Positions 27,339 to 36,341 of a stretch of 64,000 nucleotides of DNA are shown one piece after another (the first letter of the stretch is position 1; the number at the start of each line of letters is the position of its first letter). Under the pieces are notes generated by a model. It worked only from the letters and a program-made list of their open reading frames with translations, was not told the DNA's origin and did no database searches. The position numbers were made by a program, and so were the translations under genes. This DNA is from Amnibacterium setariae (GTDB lineage Bacteria > Actinomycetota > Actinomycetes > Actinomycetales > Microbacteriaceae). The DNA is taken from NCBI RefSeq assembly GCF_003581425.1, contig NZ_QXTG01000001.1, forward strand, positions 1,240,001 to 1,304,000, in the 5' to 3' direction.

Positions 27339-28645
27339 GGCAGCATCCGCTCCCACAGCGCGGGGAAGCCGGGCAGCGTCTTCGCCGTCGTCGCGACGTC
27401 CTCCACGGCGAGGCCGGGCACGGCGAGGCCGAGCAGCGCGCCCGTCGTCGCCATCCGGTGGTCGTCGTAGCTGCGCCACGGGCGGTCCCCGGCGACCGGG
27501 CGGCCGCCGTGCACGACGAGGCCGTCCTCCGTCTCGTCGACCGGCACCCCGACCGCGCCGAGCTCGGCGGCGAGGGCCGCGAGCCGGTCCGTCTCGTGCC
27601 CGCGGAGGTGCCCGATGCCGGTGAAGGTCGAGGTGCCGTCCGCGAACGCGGCGAGCCCGACGAGCGTCGGCGCGAGCTCGCCGCCCTCCCCGAGGTCGAG
27701 GTCGACGGGGCGCAGCGGTGCGGTCGCGACGCCGTCCGCGGTCACGGCGAGGCCGTCGCGGTGCCGCTCGACCACGGCGCCGAAGGCGGGCAGCCAGTCG
27801 CGGAGGCGGTCGCCCACCTGCGTCGTTGACCCGGGCCAGTCCGGCACGACGACCCGGCCGCCCGCGACGAGCGCGGCGGCGAGGAACGGCGCCGCGTTCG
27901 ACAGGTCGGGCTCGATGACGAGGTCCCGGCCGGCGATCCGGTGCGGCGGCACGGTCCACCGCGCGTGGTCGGCGGTCACGTCGGCCTCCGCCCGCACGCC
28001 GCGGCGGGCGAGGGCGTCGATCGTCATGTCGATGTGCGGCAGGGAGGGGAGCCGGGCGCCGAGGTGCTGCACCTCGATCCCGTTCGCGAAGCGCGCCGCC
28101 GAGAGCAGCAGCCCCGACACGAACTGGCTCGACTGCGACGCGTCGAGCGGCACGGCGCCGCCCGCCACACCGCCCGCGCCGACGACGGTGAACGGCAGGG
28201 CGCCCCGGCCCTCATCGTCCACCTCCACCCCGAGGGCGCGGAGGGACAGGATCGTCGTCGCCATCGGCCGCAGCCGTGCGCGCTCGTCGCCGTCGAACCG
28301 CACCGGCCCGTCGGCGAGGGCGGCGACCGGCGGCAGGAACCGCATCAGGGTGCCGGCGAGGCCCACGTCGACCGCGGCGCCGCCGCGCAGCGGTCCCGGC
28401 GTCACGAGGAGGTCGTCGTCCTCCCGCGAGACCACGGCGCCGAGCGCCTCGAGCGCGGCGATCATCAGCTTCGTGTCGCGCGCGAGCAGCGCCCGCCGCA
28501 GGCGCGACGGCCCGTCGGCGAGGGCGGACAGCACGAGCTCGCGGTTCGTGAGGCTCTTCGAGCCCGGCAGGCGCACCGTCGCGTCGAGCGGACCGGTCGC
28601 CGTCGGGGCGGGCCAGAGCTCGGCGGAATAGGTCGCGTGCGCCAT
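27335..28645 (-). CDS. aroA: 3-Phosphoshikimate 1-carboxyvinyltransferase (EPSP synthase)
   Basis: The enzyme joins shikimate-3-phosphate and phosphoenolpyruvate in aromatic amino-acid synthesis. The 436-residue protein has the substrate-binding block [19 protein letters not shown] and [15 protein letters not shown], and later [11 protein letters not shown]. The ATG at 28645 is preceded at seven bases by TAGGCT (complement of 28653-28658), so the message is probably leaderless. Its promoter lies head to head with, and partly inside, the sigR promoter region. rsgA overlaps its 3' end. Confidence 0.96.
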   Translation of the reverse strand: MAHATYSAELWPAPTATGPLDATVRLPGSKSLTNRELVLSALADGPSRLRRALLARDTKLMIAALEALGAVVSREDDDLLVTPGPLRGGAAVDVGLAGTLMRFLPPVAALADGPVRFDGDERARLRPMATTILSLRALGVEVDDEGRGALPFTVVGAGGVAGGAVPLDASQSSQFVSGLLLSAARFANGIEVQHLGARLPSLPHIDMTIDALARRGVRAEADVTADHARWTVPPHRIAGRDLVIEPDLSNAAPFLAAALVAGGRVVVPDWPGSTTQVGDRLRDWLPAFGAVVERHRDGLAVTADGVATAPLRPVDLDLGEGGELAPTLVGLAAFADGTSTFTGIGHLRGHETDRLAALAAELGAVGVPVDETEDGLVVHGGRPVAGDRPWRSYDDHRMATTGALLGLAVPGLAVEDVATTAKTLPGFPALWERMLP

Positions 28646-28650
28646 CGGTT
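28625..28650 (+). promoter_or_regulatory. Consensus SigR-type promoter upstream of sigR
   Basis: GGAAT at 28625-28629 and GTT at 28648-28650 are separated by exactly 18 bases, which is the consensus for SigR/SigH-type ECF sigma factors of actinobacteria. Transcription would begin near 28657 and carry the Shine-Dalgarno AAGGAGG and the ATG at 28688. It overlaps the first codons of aroA on the other strand. Confidence 0.7.
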
Positions 28651-28687
28651 CCAGCCTAGGACCGGCCCGGAAGACGAAGGAGGACGC

Positions 28688-29608
28688 ATGGCGACCGCAC
28701 TGCTGACCCGGCGTCCCGTGAGCCTCCCGGTGCCGCAACTACACTCCCTCGGCATGCAGTCCCCGTCCGAGCCCGCCCGCTCCGCCGCCGACGACGCGGA
28801 GCTCGAGGCGCTCGTCGCGAGCCAGTCCAACGCCGACGAGGACCTCCTCGACGCCGACCACGACGACGAGGGCCGCGACGCGGACGAGGACTCGATCGAC
28901 GACGAGGCCGACCTCGCGCAGGCGCCCGACGCGGCCGAGGCGGCGACGCTCGAGGACACCGTCGAGGAGGGCCTCGAGGACGTCGACGACGTCGCGCCCG
29001 ACCAGGCGCAGCTCCGCGCGCTGTTCGAGACGCAGGCGCTGCCCTTCATCGACCAGCTCTACGGCGCCGCGATGCGGATGACGAGGAACCCCGCCGACGC
29101 GCAGGACCTCGTGCAGGAGACGTTCGTGAAGGCCTTCGGCGCCTTCCGGTCCTTCCAGCAGGGCACGAACCTGAAGGCCTGGCTGTACCGAATCCTCACG
29201 AACACCTACATCAACAGCTACCGCAAGAAGCAGCGGGACCCGTACAAGTCGTCGACCGACGACCTCGAGGAGTGGCAGCTGGGCGAGGCCCAGTCCACGA
29301 CCTCCGCGTCCCGCTCCTCCCGCTCCGCCGAGGCGGAGGCGATCGACCACCTCCCGGACTCGACGGTCAAGGAGGCGCTGCAGTCGATCTCCGAGGACTT
29401 CCGGCTCGCGGTCTACCTGGCCGACGTCGAGGGCTTCTCGTACCAGGAGATCGCCGACATCATGCACACGCCCGTGGGCACCGTGATGAGCCGCCTGCAC
29501 CGCGGCCGTCGCCTGCTCCGCGAGCGGCTGACCGAGTACGCGCAGGAGCGCGGGATCGCGATGGGCGCGGTGTCGCGCCGGACCGCCCCCGCCAGGAAGG
29601 GAGCCTGA
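28688..29608 (+). CDS. sigR: Thiol-stress ECF sigma factor SigR/SigH, with two candidate starts
   Basis: The C-terminal 200 residues are an ECF sigma factor of the SigR/SigH type: region 2 has [20 protein letters not shown] and [20 protein letters not shown], and region 4 has [20 protein letters not shown]. It should direct the disulfide-stress response and be held by RsrA, encoded five bases downstream. An acidic region of about 70 residues (many Asp and Glu) precedes it. The long form starts at ATG 28688 after AAGGAGG (28677-28683). A second in-frame ATG at 28754 follows TACACT by eight bases and would give a form 22 residues shorter. The family call is firm; use of both starts is inference. 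Confidence 0.93.
   Translation: MATALLTRRPVSLPVPQLHSLGMQSPSEPARSAADDAELEALVASQSNADEDLLDADHDDEGRDADEDSIDDEADLAQAPDAAEAATLEDTVEEGLEDVDDVAPDQAQLRALFETQALPFIDQLYGAAMRMTRNPADAQDLVQETFVKAFGAFRSFQQGTNLKAWLYRILTNTYINSYRKKQRDPYKSSTDDLEEWQLGEAQSTTSASRSSRSAEAEAIDHLPDSTVKEALQSISEDFRLAVYLADVEGFSYQEIADIMHTPVGTVMSRLHRGRRLLRERLTEYAQERGIAMGAVSRRTAPARKGA
28740..28745 (+). promoter_or_regulatory. Internal leaderless -10 box for the short SigR form
   Basis: TACACT sits inside the first 20 codons of the long sigR frame, eight bases before the in-frame ATG at 28754. The spacing matches at least 15 other leaderless starts in this window. It would give a housekeeping level of the short form. Confidence 0.55.
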
Positions 29609-29613
29609 GACCG

Positions 29614-29853
29614 ATGACGGACTGCGGCTGCGAGAAGGCCAAGCAGGACCTCGAGGAGTACCTGCACCACGAGCTCGAGCGTCACGAGTACGCCGACATC
29701 TCCGAGCACCTCGCGAACTGCGCGGACTGCTCCGACGAGGTGCACCTCGGTCGCGTGCTCACCGAGGCCGTGAAGCGCGCCTGCCGGGACACGGCTCCCG
29801 AGGAGCTGCGCGTGCAGGTCATCACGAGCCTCCGGATGACCATCACCCACTAG
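29614..29853 (+). CDS. rsrA: Zinc-binding anti-sigma factor RsrA
   Basis: A 79-residue redox-sensing anti-sigma factor that binds SigR when reduced and releases it when its cysteines form a disulfide. The zinc anti-sigma motif HxxxCxxC is present as H32, C36 and C39 (EHLANCADC), with extra cysteines at 4 and 6 and one near residue 53. The ATG lies five bases after the sigR stop, so the pair is co-transcribed and probably coupled. A 17-bp terminator hairpin follows. Confidence 0.95.
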   Translation: MTDCGCEKAKQDLEEYLHHELERHEYADISEHLANCADCSDEVHLGRVLTEAVKRACRDTAPEELRVQVITSLRMTITH

Positions 29854-29861
29854 CCCTGCAC

Positions 29862-29897
29862 CTCGGAGGCGGTCCGGCTCGCCGGACCGCCTCCGAG
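29862..29897. terminator. Bidirectional terminator hairpin between rsrA and kgd
   Basis: A perfect 17-bp inverted repeat (29862-29878 with 29881-29897) has only a TC between its arms. It ends the rightward sigR-rsrA unit and the leftward kgd gene, whose stop lies 12 bases away. There is no T run. Confidence 0.8.
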
Positions 29898-29908
29898 ACG
29901 CTCAGGTC

Positions 29909-32900
29909 TCAGAGGGCGAAGACCCGCTGGATCAGGTCGGCCTGCTCCGCCTGGTGCCGCTTCGCGGAGCCCGCGGCGGGGGAGGCGGAGGCGGGCCGGG
30001 ACACGACCCGCACGCCGCGGCCCTCGTCGATCCGGCCGCGCAGCATCTCGAGCTGCACGAACGGCGCCGCGCCCTGGTTCGCCGGCTCGTCCTGCGCCCA
30101 CACGACCTCGGCGTTCGGGTAGCGGCCGAGGACCTCGGCCAGCTCCGTCCGCGGCACCGGGTAGTACTGCTCGACGCGGACGAGCGCGGTCGTCCGGTCG
30201 TCCCGCTTCTCCGCCTCGGCGGCGAGGTCGTAATGGATCTTGCCGGCGTGCAGCACGACCCGCGTGACGGCGCCCGGGTCCTGGATCCGCGCGTCGTCGA
30301 TCACCGGCTGGAAGCCGCCCTCGGTGAAGTCCTCCACCCCGCTCGTCGCGCTGCGAAGGCGCAGCATCGACTTCGGGGAGAACACGATCAGCGGCCGTCG
30401 CGGACGCGCCACGGCCTGCCGGCGCAGCAGGTGGAAGTACGACGCGGGCGTCGACGGCTGCGCGATCGTCATGTTGTCCTGCGCGGCGAGCTGGAGGAAC
30501 CGCTCGATGCGGGCCGACGAGTGGTCCGGGCCCTGCCCGTCGTAGCCGTGCGGCAGCAGCAGCACGACGCTCGAGCGCTGGCCCCACTTCTGCTCGGAGG
30601 CGGAGATGTACTCGTCGATGACGATCTGGGCGCCGTTGACGAAGTCGCCGAACTGCGCCTCCCAGAGCACGAGGGCCTCGGGGCGCTCCACGGAGTAGCC
30701 GTACTCGAAGGCGAGGGCGGCGTACTCGCTGAGCAGCGAGTCGTAGATCCAGAGCGGCGCCTGGTCGTCGGACAGGTGCGCGAGCGGCGTCCACTCGGCG
30801 CCGGTCTCCCGGTCGTGCAGCACCGCGTGGCGCTGCACGAACGTGCCGCGCCCGGAGTCCTGCCCGGCGATGCGCACCGGGGTGCCCTCGAGCAGCAGCG
30901 TCCCGAACGCGAGCAGCTCGCCCCACGCCCAGTCGATGCCGCCGGAGCGCGTCATCTCGGCGCGCTTCGCCAGCAGCTGCTGCAGCTTCGGGTGGACCGT
31001 GAAGCCCTCCGGCGGGTTCGCGAAGCGGTCGCCGATGCGCTGCAGGACGCCCGCGTCGACGGTTCGGCCCTCGGGCGCGCCCTCGTCGCGCTGCGCCGAC
31101 GGCATCTCGAGGTCGGCGACCCGGTCCGAGTCCGCGTCGGGCTCGGGCGCGATCACCGGGATGCTGGCGGTCTGCGCCTCGTGCGTCTCCGCGAAGGCCT
31201 GCTCGAGCCGCGACTGGAAGTCGCGGTGCGCGTCGTCGTAGAGCTCCTGCGTGATGTCGCCGCGGCCGACGAGCGCCTCCGTGTACAGCTTCCGGACGCT
31301 GCGCTTCGCCTCGACCAGGTTGTACATGACCGGCTGCGTCATCGACGGGTCGTCGCCCTCGTTGTGCCCGCGGCGGCGGTAGGTGACGAGGTCGACCACC
31401 ACGTCGCGGTGGAACTCCTGCCGGTAGGCGAACGCGAGCTCCGCGACGCGGGCGACGGCCTCCGGGTCGTCGCCGTTCACGTGGAAGATCGGCGCCTGGA
31501 TCGTCTTGGCGACGTCCGACGCGTAGATCGAGGTGCGACCGTCGGAGGGCGAGGTGGTGAAGCCGACCTGGTTGTTCACGATGATGTGCACGGTGCCGCC
31601 GGTGCGGTAGGCCCGCAGCTGCGACATCTGCAGCGTCTCGACCACGACGCCCTGCCCGGCCATCGCCGCGTCGCCGTGGATGAGGATCGGCAGCACGCGG
31701 AACGTCGCGACCGGGTCGCGGTCCTGCTTCGCGCGCACGATGCCCTCGAGCACCCCGTCGACGGTCTCGAGGTGCGACGGGTTCGCCGCGAGGGTGACGG
31801 GGAGCGTCTCGCCGGTCGCCGAGACGTACTCGCCCTCGGTGCCGAGGTGGTACTTCACGTCGCCGGAGCCCTGGACCGTCTTCGGGTCCTGGGTGCCCTC
31901 GAACTCGCGGAAGATCTGGCCGTAGGTCTTGCCGCAGATGTTGGTCAGCACGTTCAGGCGGCCGCGGTGCGCCATCCCGATCGCGGCGGAGTCGAGCGCG
32001 TCCTCCTCCGTCGCCCGCTGCAGCACCGTGTCGAGCAGCGAGATGAGGCTCTCGGAGCCCTCGAGGCTGAACCGCTTCTGCCCGACGTACTTCGTCTGCA
32101 GGAAGGTCTCGAACGCCTCCGCCTGGTTCAGCTTGCCGAGGATGCGCATCTGCTCGGCGTGCGTCGGCTTCGCGTAGGGCCGCTCGAGCGCGGCCTGGAA
32201 CCAGGTGCGCTGGGACGGGTCCTGGATGTGCATGTACTCGACGCCGACCGTGCGGCAGTAGCTGTCGCGCAGCTGGCCGAGCACGTCGCGCAGCCGCATC
32301 GCCCGCTTGCCGGCGAAGCCGCCGACGACGAACTCGCGGTCGAGGTCCCAGAACGTCAGGCCGTGGTTGCGGATGTCGAGGTCCGGGTGCGACCGCTGCT
32401 GGTAGACCAGCGGGTCGACGTCGGCGAGCAGGTGCCCTCGCACGCGGTACGCGTTGATGAGCTCCTGCACGCGCGCGGTCTTCGACACGTGGTCCGCGAG
32501 GTCCACGTTGATGTCCTGCGCCCAGTGGATCGGGTCCGAGGGGACGCGGAGCGCCGAGAAGATCTCCTCGTAGAAGTGCTCCTCGCCGATGAGCAGCTGG
32601 TGCACGATCCGCAGGAACTCGCCCGAGCCCGCGCCCTGGATGACGCGGTGGTCGTAGGTGGAGGTGAGCGTGATTGTCTTCGAGATGCCGAGGTCGATCA
32701 GGGTCTTCTCGCTCGCGCCCTGGAACTGCGCCGGGTACTCGAGGGCGCCCGCGCCGATGATCGCGCCCTGGCCGACCGTCAGGCGGGGCACGGAGTGCAC
32801 CGTGCCGATGCCGCCCGGGTTCGTCAGCGAGATCGTGGTGCCGCCGAAGTCCTCGACGGTGAGCTTGTTCGCGCGCGCCTTGCGCACCAGGTCGTCGTAG

Positions 32901-33781
32901 GCGGCGACGAACTCCGCGAAGTTCATCGTCTCGGCCCGCTTGATGGAGGGGACGAGGAGCGCGCGGGAGCCGTCGGGCTTCGGGATGTCGATCGCGAGGC
33001 CGAGGTTGATGTGGCCCGGCTGCACCACGGACGCCTTGCCGTCGATCTCGGCGTAGTGCACGTTCTGGCTCGGGAACTCGATCAGCGCCTTGACCAGCGC
33101 CCAGCCGATGAGGTGGGTGAAGCTGACCTTGCCGCCGCGGGCGCGGCGGAGGTGGTTGTTGATGACGATGCGGTTGTCGATCATCAGCTTCGCCGGGATC
33201 GTGCGGACGCTCGTCGCGGTCGGGATCGACAGCGACGCGTCCATGTTCGTCGCGAGGGCCTTCGCCATGCCGCGCAGGGGCGTCACGGTGTCGTCGGTCG
33301 CGGCGCCGGACTGCACGCGGGAGGCGGGCGCGTCGGCGGGGATCGGCTTCGCAGCCGGCGCCTTCGCTGACGCGGGCTGCGCGGCAGGGGCCTTCGCGGG
33401 CGCGGCGGGCGCCTGCTGCGCGGGCTTCGCCGGCTCGGCCTGCTGCTGCTGGGCCGGTGCGGCCTTCGGCGGGGCGGGCACCTCGCGGGGCGCGGCGTCC
33501 GCGGCGGGCTGCGCGGGGGCGTCGCTCGTGTGCGGCGCGGCCTGCTCGCCGCTTCCCGCGGCGTCCGTCGCGGCGCCCGGCTCCTCCTGCGGATGGAGCA
33601 CCGCGTCGGGGTCGACCGGCCGGTAGTCCTGGAGGATCGGCCACCACGACCGGTCCACCGAGTCCTTGTCGGCGATGAACCGCTCGTAGAGCTCGTCCAC
33701 CAGCCACTCGTTGGCGCCGAACTCGCTCGCGGCGCCCTCCTCGGTCCCCGTCAACTGGTCCGACACCGGCTCTTCGCCCAC
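29909..33781 (-). CDS. kgd: Multifunctional 2-oxoglutarate decarboxylase/dehydrogenase E1-E2 fusion
   Basis: The actinobacterial SucA-type protein combines a dihydrolipoyl succinyltransferase-like E2 domain with a thiamine-dependent E1 and works in the TCA cycle. From the GTG at 33781 the product has about 1,290 residues. Order of parts: FGANEWLVDELYERF, a Pro/Ala/Gln-rich linker, the E2 domain (TPLRGMAKALATNMD, then STYDHRVIQGAGSGEFLR), and the E1 domain with IGMAHRGRLNVLTNI, FHVNGDDPEAVARVAELAF and RRRGHNEGDDPSMTQP. The start could also be the GTG at 33766, where SDQLTGTEEG aligns with known N-termini; I prefer 33781 for its GGGAG eight bases upstream. TAGCCT lies further upstream. Confidence 0.95.
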   Translation of the reverse strand: MGEEPVSDQLTGTEEGAASEFGANEWLVDELYERFIADKDSVDRSWWPILQDYRPVDPDAVLHPQEEPGAATDAAGSGEQAAPHTSDAPAQPAADAAPREVPAPPKAAPAQQQQAEPAKPAQQAPAAPAKAPAAQPASAKAPAAKPIPADAPASRVQSGAATDDTVTPLRGMAKALATNMDASLSIPTATSVRTIPAKLMIDNRIVINNHLRRARGGKVSFTHLIGWALVKALIEFPSQNVHYAEIDGKASVVQPGHINLGLAIDIPKPDGSRALLVPSIKRAETMNFAEFVAAYDDLVRKARANKLTVEDFGGTTISLTNPGGIGTVHSVPRLTVGQGAIIGAGALEYPAQFQGASEKTLIDLGISKTITLTSTYDHRVIQGAGSGEFLRIVHQLLIGEEHFYEEIFSALRVPSDPIHWAQDINVDLADHVSKTARVQELINAYRVRGHLLADVDPLVYQQRSHPDLDIRNHGLTFWDLDREFVVGGFAGKRAMRLRDVLGQLRDSYCRTVGVEYMHIQDPSQRTWFQAALERPYAKPTHAEQMRILGKLNQAEAFETFLQTKYVGQKRFSLEGSESLISLLDTVLQRATEEDALDSAAIGMAHRGRLNVLTNICGKTYGQIFREFEGTQDPKTVQGSGDVKYHLGTEGEYVSATGETLPVTLAANPSHLETVDGVLEGIVRAKQDRDPVATFRVLPILIHGDAAMAGQGVVVETLQMSQLRAYRTGGTVHIIVNNQVGFTTSPSDGRTSIYASDVAKTIQAPIFHVNGDDPEAVARVAELAFAYRQEFHRDVVVDLVTYRRRGHNEGDDPSMTQPVMYNLVEAKRSVRKLYTEALVGRGDITQELYDDAHRDFQSRLEQAFAETHEAQTASIPVIAPEPDADSDRVADLEMPSAQRDEGAPEGRTVDAGVLQRIGDRFANPPEGFTVHPKLQQLLAKRAEMTRSGGIDWAWGELLAFGTLLLEGTPVRIAGQDSGRGTFVQRHAVLHDRETGAEWTPLAHLSDDQAPLWIYDSLLSEYAALAFEYGYSVERPEALVLWEAQFGDFVNGAQIVIDEYISASEQKWGQRSSVVLLLPHGYDGQGPDHSSARIERFLQLAAQDNMTIAQPSTPASYFHLLRRQAVARPRRPLIVFSPKSMLRLRSATSGVEDFTEGGFQPVIDDARIQDPGAVTRVVLHAGKIHYDLAAEAEKRDDRTTALVRVEQYYPVPRTELAEVLGRYPNAEVVWAQDEPANQGAAPFVQLEMLRGRIDEGRGVRVVSRPASASPAAGSAKRHQAEQADLIQRVFAL

Positions 33782-33861
33782 TTCGTTCGCTCCCTGCAGT
33801 CGCAGCACCCCAGGCTACGCCCGACGCGCGTGCGCGAGGCGGCACGGATACCGTTTCGGAC

Positions 33862-35310
33862 ATGCGTTTCCTCAGCGCGCCGCCCCCGTACGACCTGACC
33901 TACTCGGACGTCTTCCTGGCGCCCGCGCGCTCGGGCGTGTCGAGCCGGCTCGACGTCTCCCTGGTCCCCGACGACGGCACGGGCGCGACCCTGCCCGTCG
34001 TCGCGGCGAACATGAACTCGGTGACGGGCCCGCGGCTGGCCGCGACGCTCGCCCGGCGGGGCGGCCTCGGGGTGCTCCCGCAGGACCTGCCGCGCGCCGA
34101 GCTCGAGGACGCGATCGCGTGGGTGAAGGCGCAGTCGACCCGCTGGGACTCGGCGATCGTGCTCGCGCCGAAGGCGACGGTCTGGGACGCGCAGCGGCTC
34201 GTGACGGGCGGGGCGGACCGCGGCGTCGTCGTCGTGGACAAGGACGGCGCGGTGCAGGGCACGGTGACGGCGGCCGCGCTCGCGAAGGCGGACCCCGGCA
34301 CGCGGCTCCGCGACCTGCTCGCCCCGGCGTTCGCGTCGATCGCCCCGACCGCGCCCGGACCCGAGGAGCTCTTCCACCGCTGGGACGCGCTGCTCGACGG
34401 GTCCGAGCACGAGTTCGCCGCGGTGGTCGAGGACGACCGCGTGATCGGCACCGCGAGCCGGCGGAGCCTCGTCCGGCAGGCGATCTACGCGCCGGCGCTC
34501 GACGCGCAGGGCCGCCTCCGCGTCGCCGCGGCGATCGGCATCAACGGCGACGTCGCCTCCCGCGCCAGGGACCTCGCCGCGCTTGGCGCGGACGTGCTCG
34601 TGCTCGACACGGCGCACGGGCACCAGGAGGGGATGCTGCACGCGCTCGAGACGGTCGCGGGCCTCGACCTCGGGCTGCCGCTCGTCGCCGGCAACGTCGT
34701 GACGGCGGAGGCGACGCGGGACCTCGTCCGCGCCGGCGCCTCCATCGTCAAGGTCGGCGTCGGGCCCGGCGCGATGTGCACGACCCGCATGATGACCGCC
34801 GTCGGGCGGCCGCAGTTCTCGGCGGTGCTCGAGACCGCCGACGCGGCGCACCAGCTCGGCGCGCACGTGTGGGCGGACGGCGGCGTGCGCTACCCGCGCG
34901 ACGTGGCGCTCGCGCTCGCCGCGGGCGCGTCGTCGGTGATGATCGGCTCCTGGTTCGCGGGCACGATCGAGGCCCCCGGCGTCATCGAGCGTGGTGCGGA
35001 CGGCGCGCTGTTCAAGCAGAGCTGGGGCATGGCCTCGACGAAGGCGGTCAGCACCCGCTTCGGTGACCGCGACCCCTGGGAGCTCGCGCGCAAGGAGCTG
35101 TTCGCGGAGGGCATCTCGAGCTCGCGGATCCTCATCGACCCGCTCCGGCCGGGCGTCGAGGACCTGCTCGACATGATCACGACCGGCGTGCGCTCGTCGT
35201 TCACCTACGCGGGCGCGGCCGACCTCGTCGCGTTCCGCGAGCGGGCGACGGTCGGCGTGCAGTCGGCCGCGGGCTACGAGGAGGGCAAGCCGCTCCCCGT
35301 CGGCTGGTGA
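33862..35310 (+). CDS. guaB1: GuaB1 family IMP dehydrogenase-related protein, probable GMP reductase
   Basis: A 482-residue TIM-barrel enzyme of the IMPDH/GMPR superfamily. It begins [18 protein letters not shown], contains two CBS motifs (around residues 95-215) and the catalytic-cysteine loop [18 protein letters not shown]. In actinobacteria this GuaB1 group is distinct from true IMP dehydrogenase, and members have been found to act as GMP reductases in purine interconversion; the reaction here is inferred from that. TACCGT is seven bases before the ATG, giving a leaderless start. The gene is divergent from kgd. Its TGA stop forms the first bases of a 70-bp repeat. Confidence 0.9.
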   Translation: MRFLSAPPPYDLTYSDVFLAPARSGVSSRLDVSLVPDDGTGATLPVVAANMNSVTGPRLAATLARRGGLGVLPQDLPRAELEDAIAWVKAQSTRWDSAIVLAPKATVWDAQRLVTGGADRGVVVVDKDGAVQGTVTAAALAKADPGTRLRDLLAPAFASIAPTAPGPEELFHRWDALLDGSEHEFAAVVEDDRVIGTASRRSLVRQAIYAPALDAQGRLRVAAAIGINGDVASRARDLAALGADVLVLDTAHGHQEGMLHALETVAGLDLGLPLVAGNVVTAEATRDLVRAGASIVKVGVGPGAMCTTRMMTAVGRPQFSAVLETADAAHQLGAHVWADGGVRYPRDVALALAAGASSVMIGSWFAGTIEAPGVIERGADGALFKQSWGMASTKAVSTRFGDRDPWELARKELFAEGISSSRILIDPLRPGVEDLLDMITTGVRSSFTYAGAADLVAFRERATVGVQSAAGYEEGKPLPVGW

Positions 35311-35376
35311 CGCCTCGATCGACGCCCCGTCCCTGATCCGACGGAGCGCTCGGTCGGATCAGGGACGGAGCGTCGA
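35307..35376. repeat. 70-bp hairpin repeat, copy 1
   Basis: This element matches 36271-36340 at 66 of 70 positions in the same orientation. It contains a long inverted repeat (CTGATCCGAC and GTCGGATCAG with a short loop) and so probably acts as a terminator. Its first bases include the guaB1 stop codon; its last 18 bases supply, on the other strand, the final five codons and stop of the LRR gene. Confidence 0.85.
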
Positions 35377-36252
35377 AGTAGTCAGGGTGTCCGGCACCGC
35401 GCCGCTGTCGAGGACCAGCAGCTCCTCGAGCGCGGGGAGTCCGGCGAGGAACGCGGCGCTCCGGAGCCCATGCAGGCCGTCGAGCTCGAGCGACCGCAGC
35501 GTCGGGGCCGGCGCTCGGGTGAGCGGCGCGAGGTCCGTGATCCGGGGCTGATCGGCGAGCGCGAGCGACTCCAGCCCGGCCAGGTCGCCCAGCGCCTCCG
35601 CGTGCTCGTCCTCGAATCGGCTGACGCGCCAGAAGCGGAGCGCGCGGAGGTGCGGGACCCGGGCGAGGGGAGCGAGGTCGCGCACCCGGCCGAACCCGAA
35701 CGAGAACGCCTCCAGCGCGGGGTGCCCGGCGAGCGCCTCGAAGTCCGCGACGCGGGAGGCGTACAGGCCGAGGTGCCGCAGGGCTGGCAGGTCGGCGACG
35801 ACCTCGAAGCCCCGCTCGTGCCCGGCGATCCCGAGCTCCTCGAGCGCGGCCAGCGCAGCGAGGGGCGCGAGGGACGGACGCCGGCTGAGCGTCTCCGGCA
35901 GCGACAGCGCACGCAGGTCGACGAGGTCCGCGAGCGGGGCGAACGACTCGGTCCGGGCCGTCGAGAGCGAGAGGTGCCGGACGCGGGGCATGAGCGCCGT
36001 CCAGGCGAGATCCGCGTCGGCGCGGCCGCACGCGTACACCTCCACCTCGGGGAACGCCTCGACCGCGTCGCCGATCGCCCGAAGGAGGTGCGCCGGCAGC
36101 GGCTCGTCGAACTGGACCCGGAGCCCCTGCGCCGGCTGCCCGGCGCGGCCGTCGACGCGATGGTGGGCCTCGACGAACGCGAGCAGCTCGTCGATCGACG
36201 TGTCCGGCGCGACCTCGACGTACTCCTCGCTCTCGAGACGCAGCGCCGGCAC
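35359..36252 (-). CDS. Leucine-rich-repeat protein of unknown function
   Basis: A 297-residue protein with no signal peptide. After about 95 residues, of which SIDELLAFVEAHHRVDGRAG is part, it carries a run of irregular leucine-rich repeats: for example LRALSLPETL, LEELGIAGHERG, LRHLGLYASRVADF, LRALRFWRVSRF, LESLALADQPRITDL and LRSLELDGLHGL. Such proteins usually mediate protein-protein contact. I started at the GTG at 36252. The gene lies exactly between two 70-bp repeats, and its last codons STLRP plus stop fall inside copy 1. No partner is evident; a role in defence or immunity would be speculation. Confidence 0.7.
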   Translation of the reverse strand: MPALRLESEEYVEVAPDTSIDELLAFVEAHHRVDGRAGQPAQGLRVQFDEPLPAHLLRAIGDAVEAFPEVEVYACGRADADLAWTALMPRVRHLSLSTARTESFAPLADLVDLRALSLPETLSRRPSLAPLAALAALEELGIAGHERGFEVVADLPALRHLGLYASRVADFEALAGHPALEAFSFGFGRVRDLAPLARVPHLRALRFWRVSRFEDEHAEALGDLAGLESLALADQPRITDLAPLTRAPAPTLRSLELDGLHGLRSAAFLAGLPALEELLVLDSGAVPDTLTTSTLRP

Positions 36253-36270
36253 GGCCCCACTCTTGCAGCG

Positions 36271-36340
36271 GTGACGCCTCGATCGACGCGCAGTCCCTGA
36301 TCCGACGGAGCGCTCGGTCGGATCAGGGACGGGGCGTCGG
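36271..36340. repeat. 70-bp hairpin repeat, copy 2
   Basis: A direct copy of 35307-35376 with four substitutions. It lies 18 bases upstream of the LRR start codon and one base after the panE stop, where it would serve as panE's terminator. The distance between the two copies is 964 bases, spanning the LRR gene. Confidence 0.85.
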
Positions 36341-36341
36341 T

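Noticed and set aside
29954-33370. A very long open frame (over 1,100 codons) on the strand opposite kgd
   Set aside because: It is a shadow of kgd produced by high G+C third positions. It has no recognisable motif, an Arg- and Val-rich composition and runs exactly antisense to a well-conserved enzyme.
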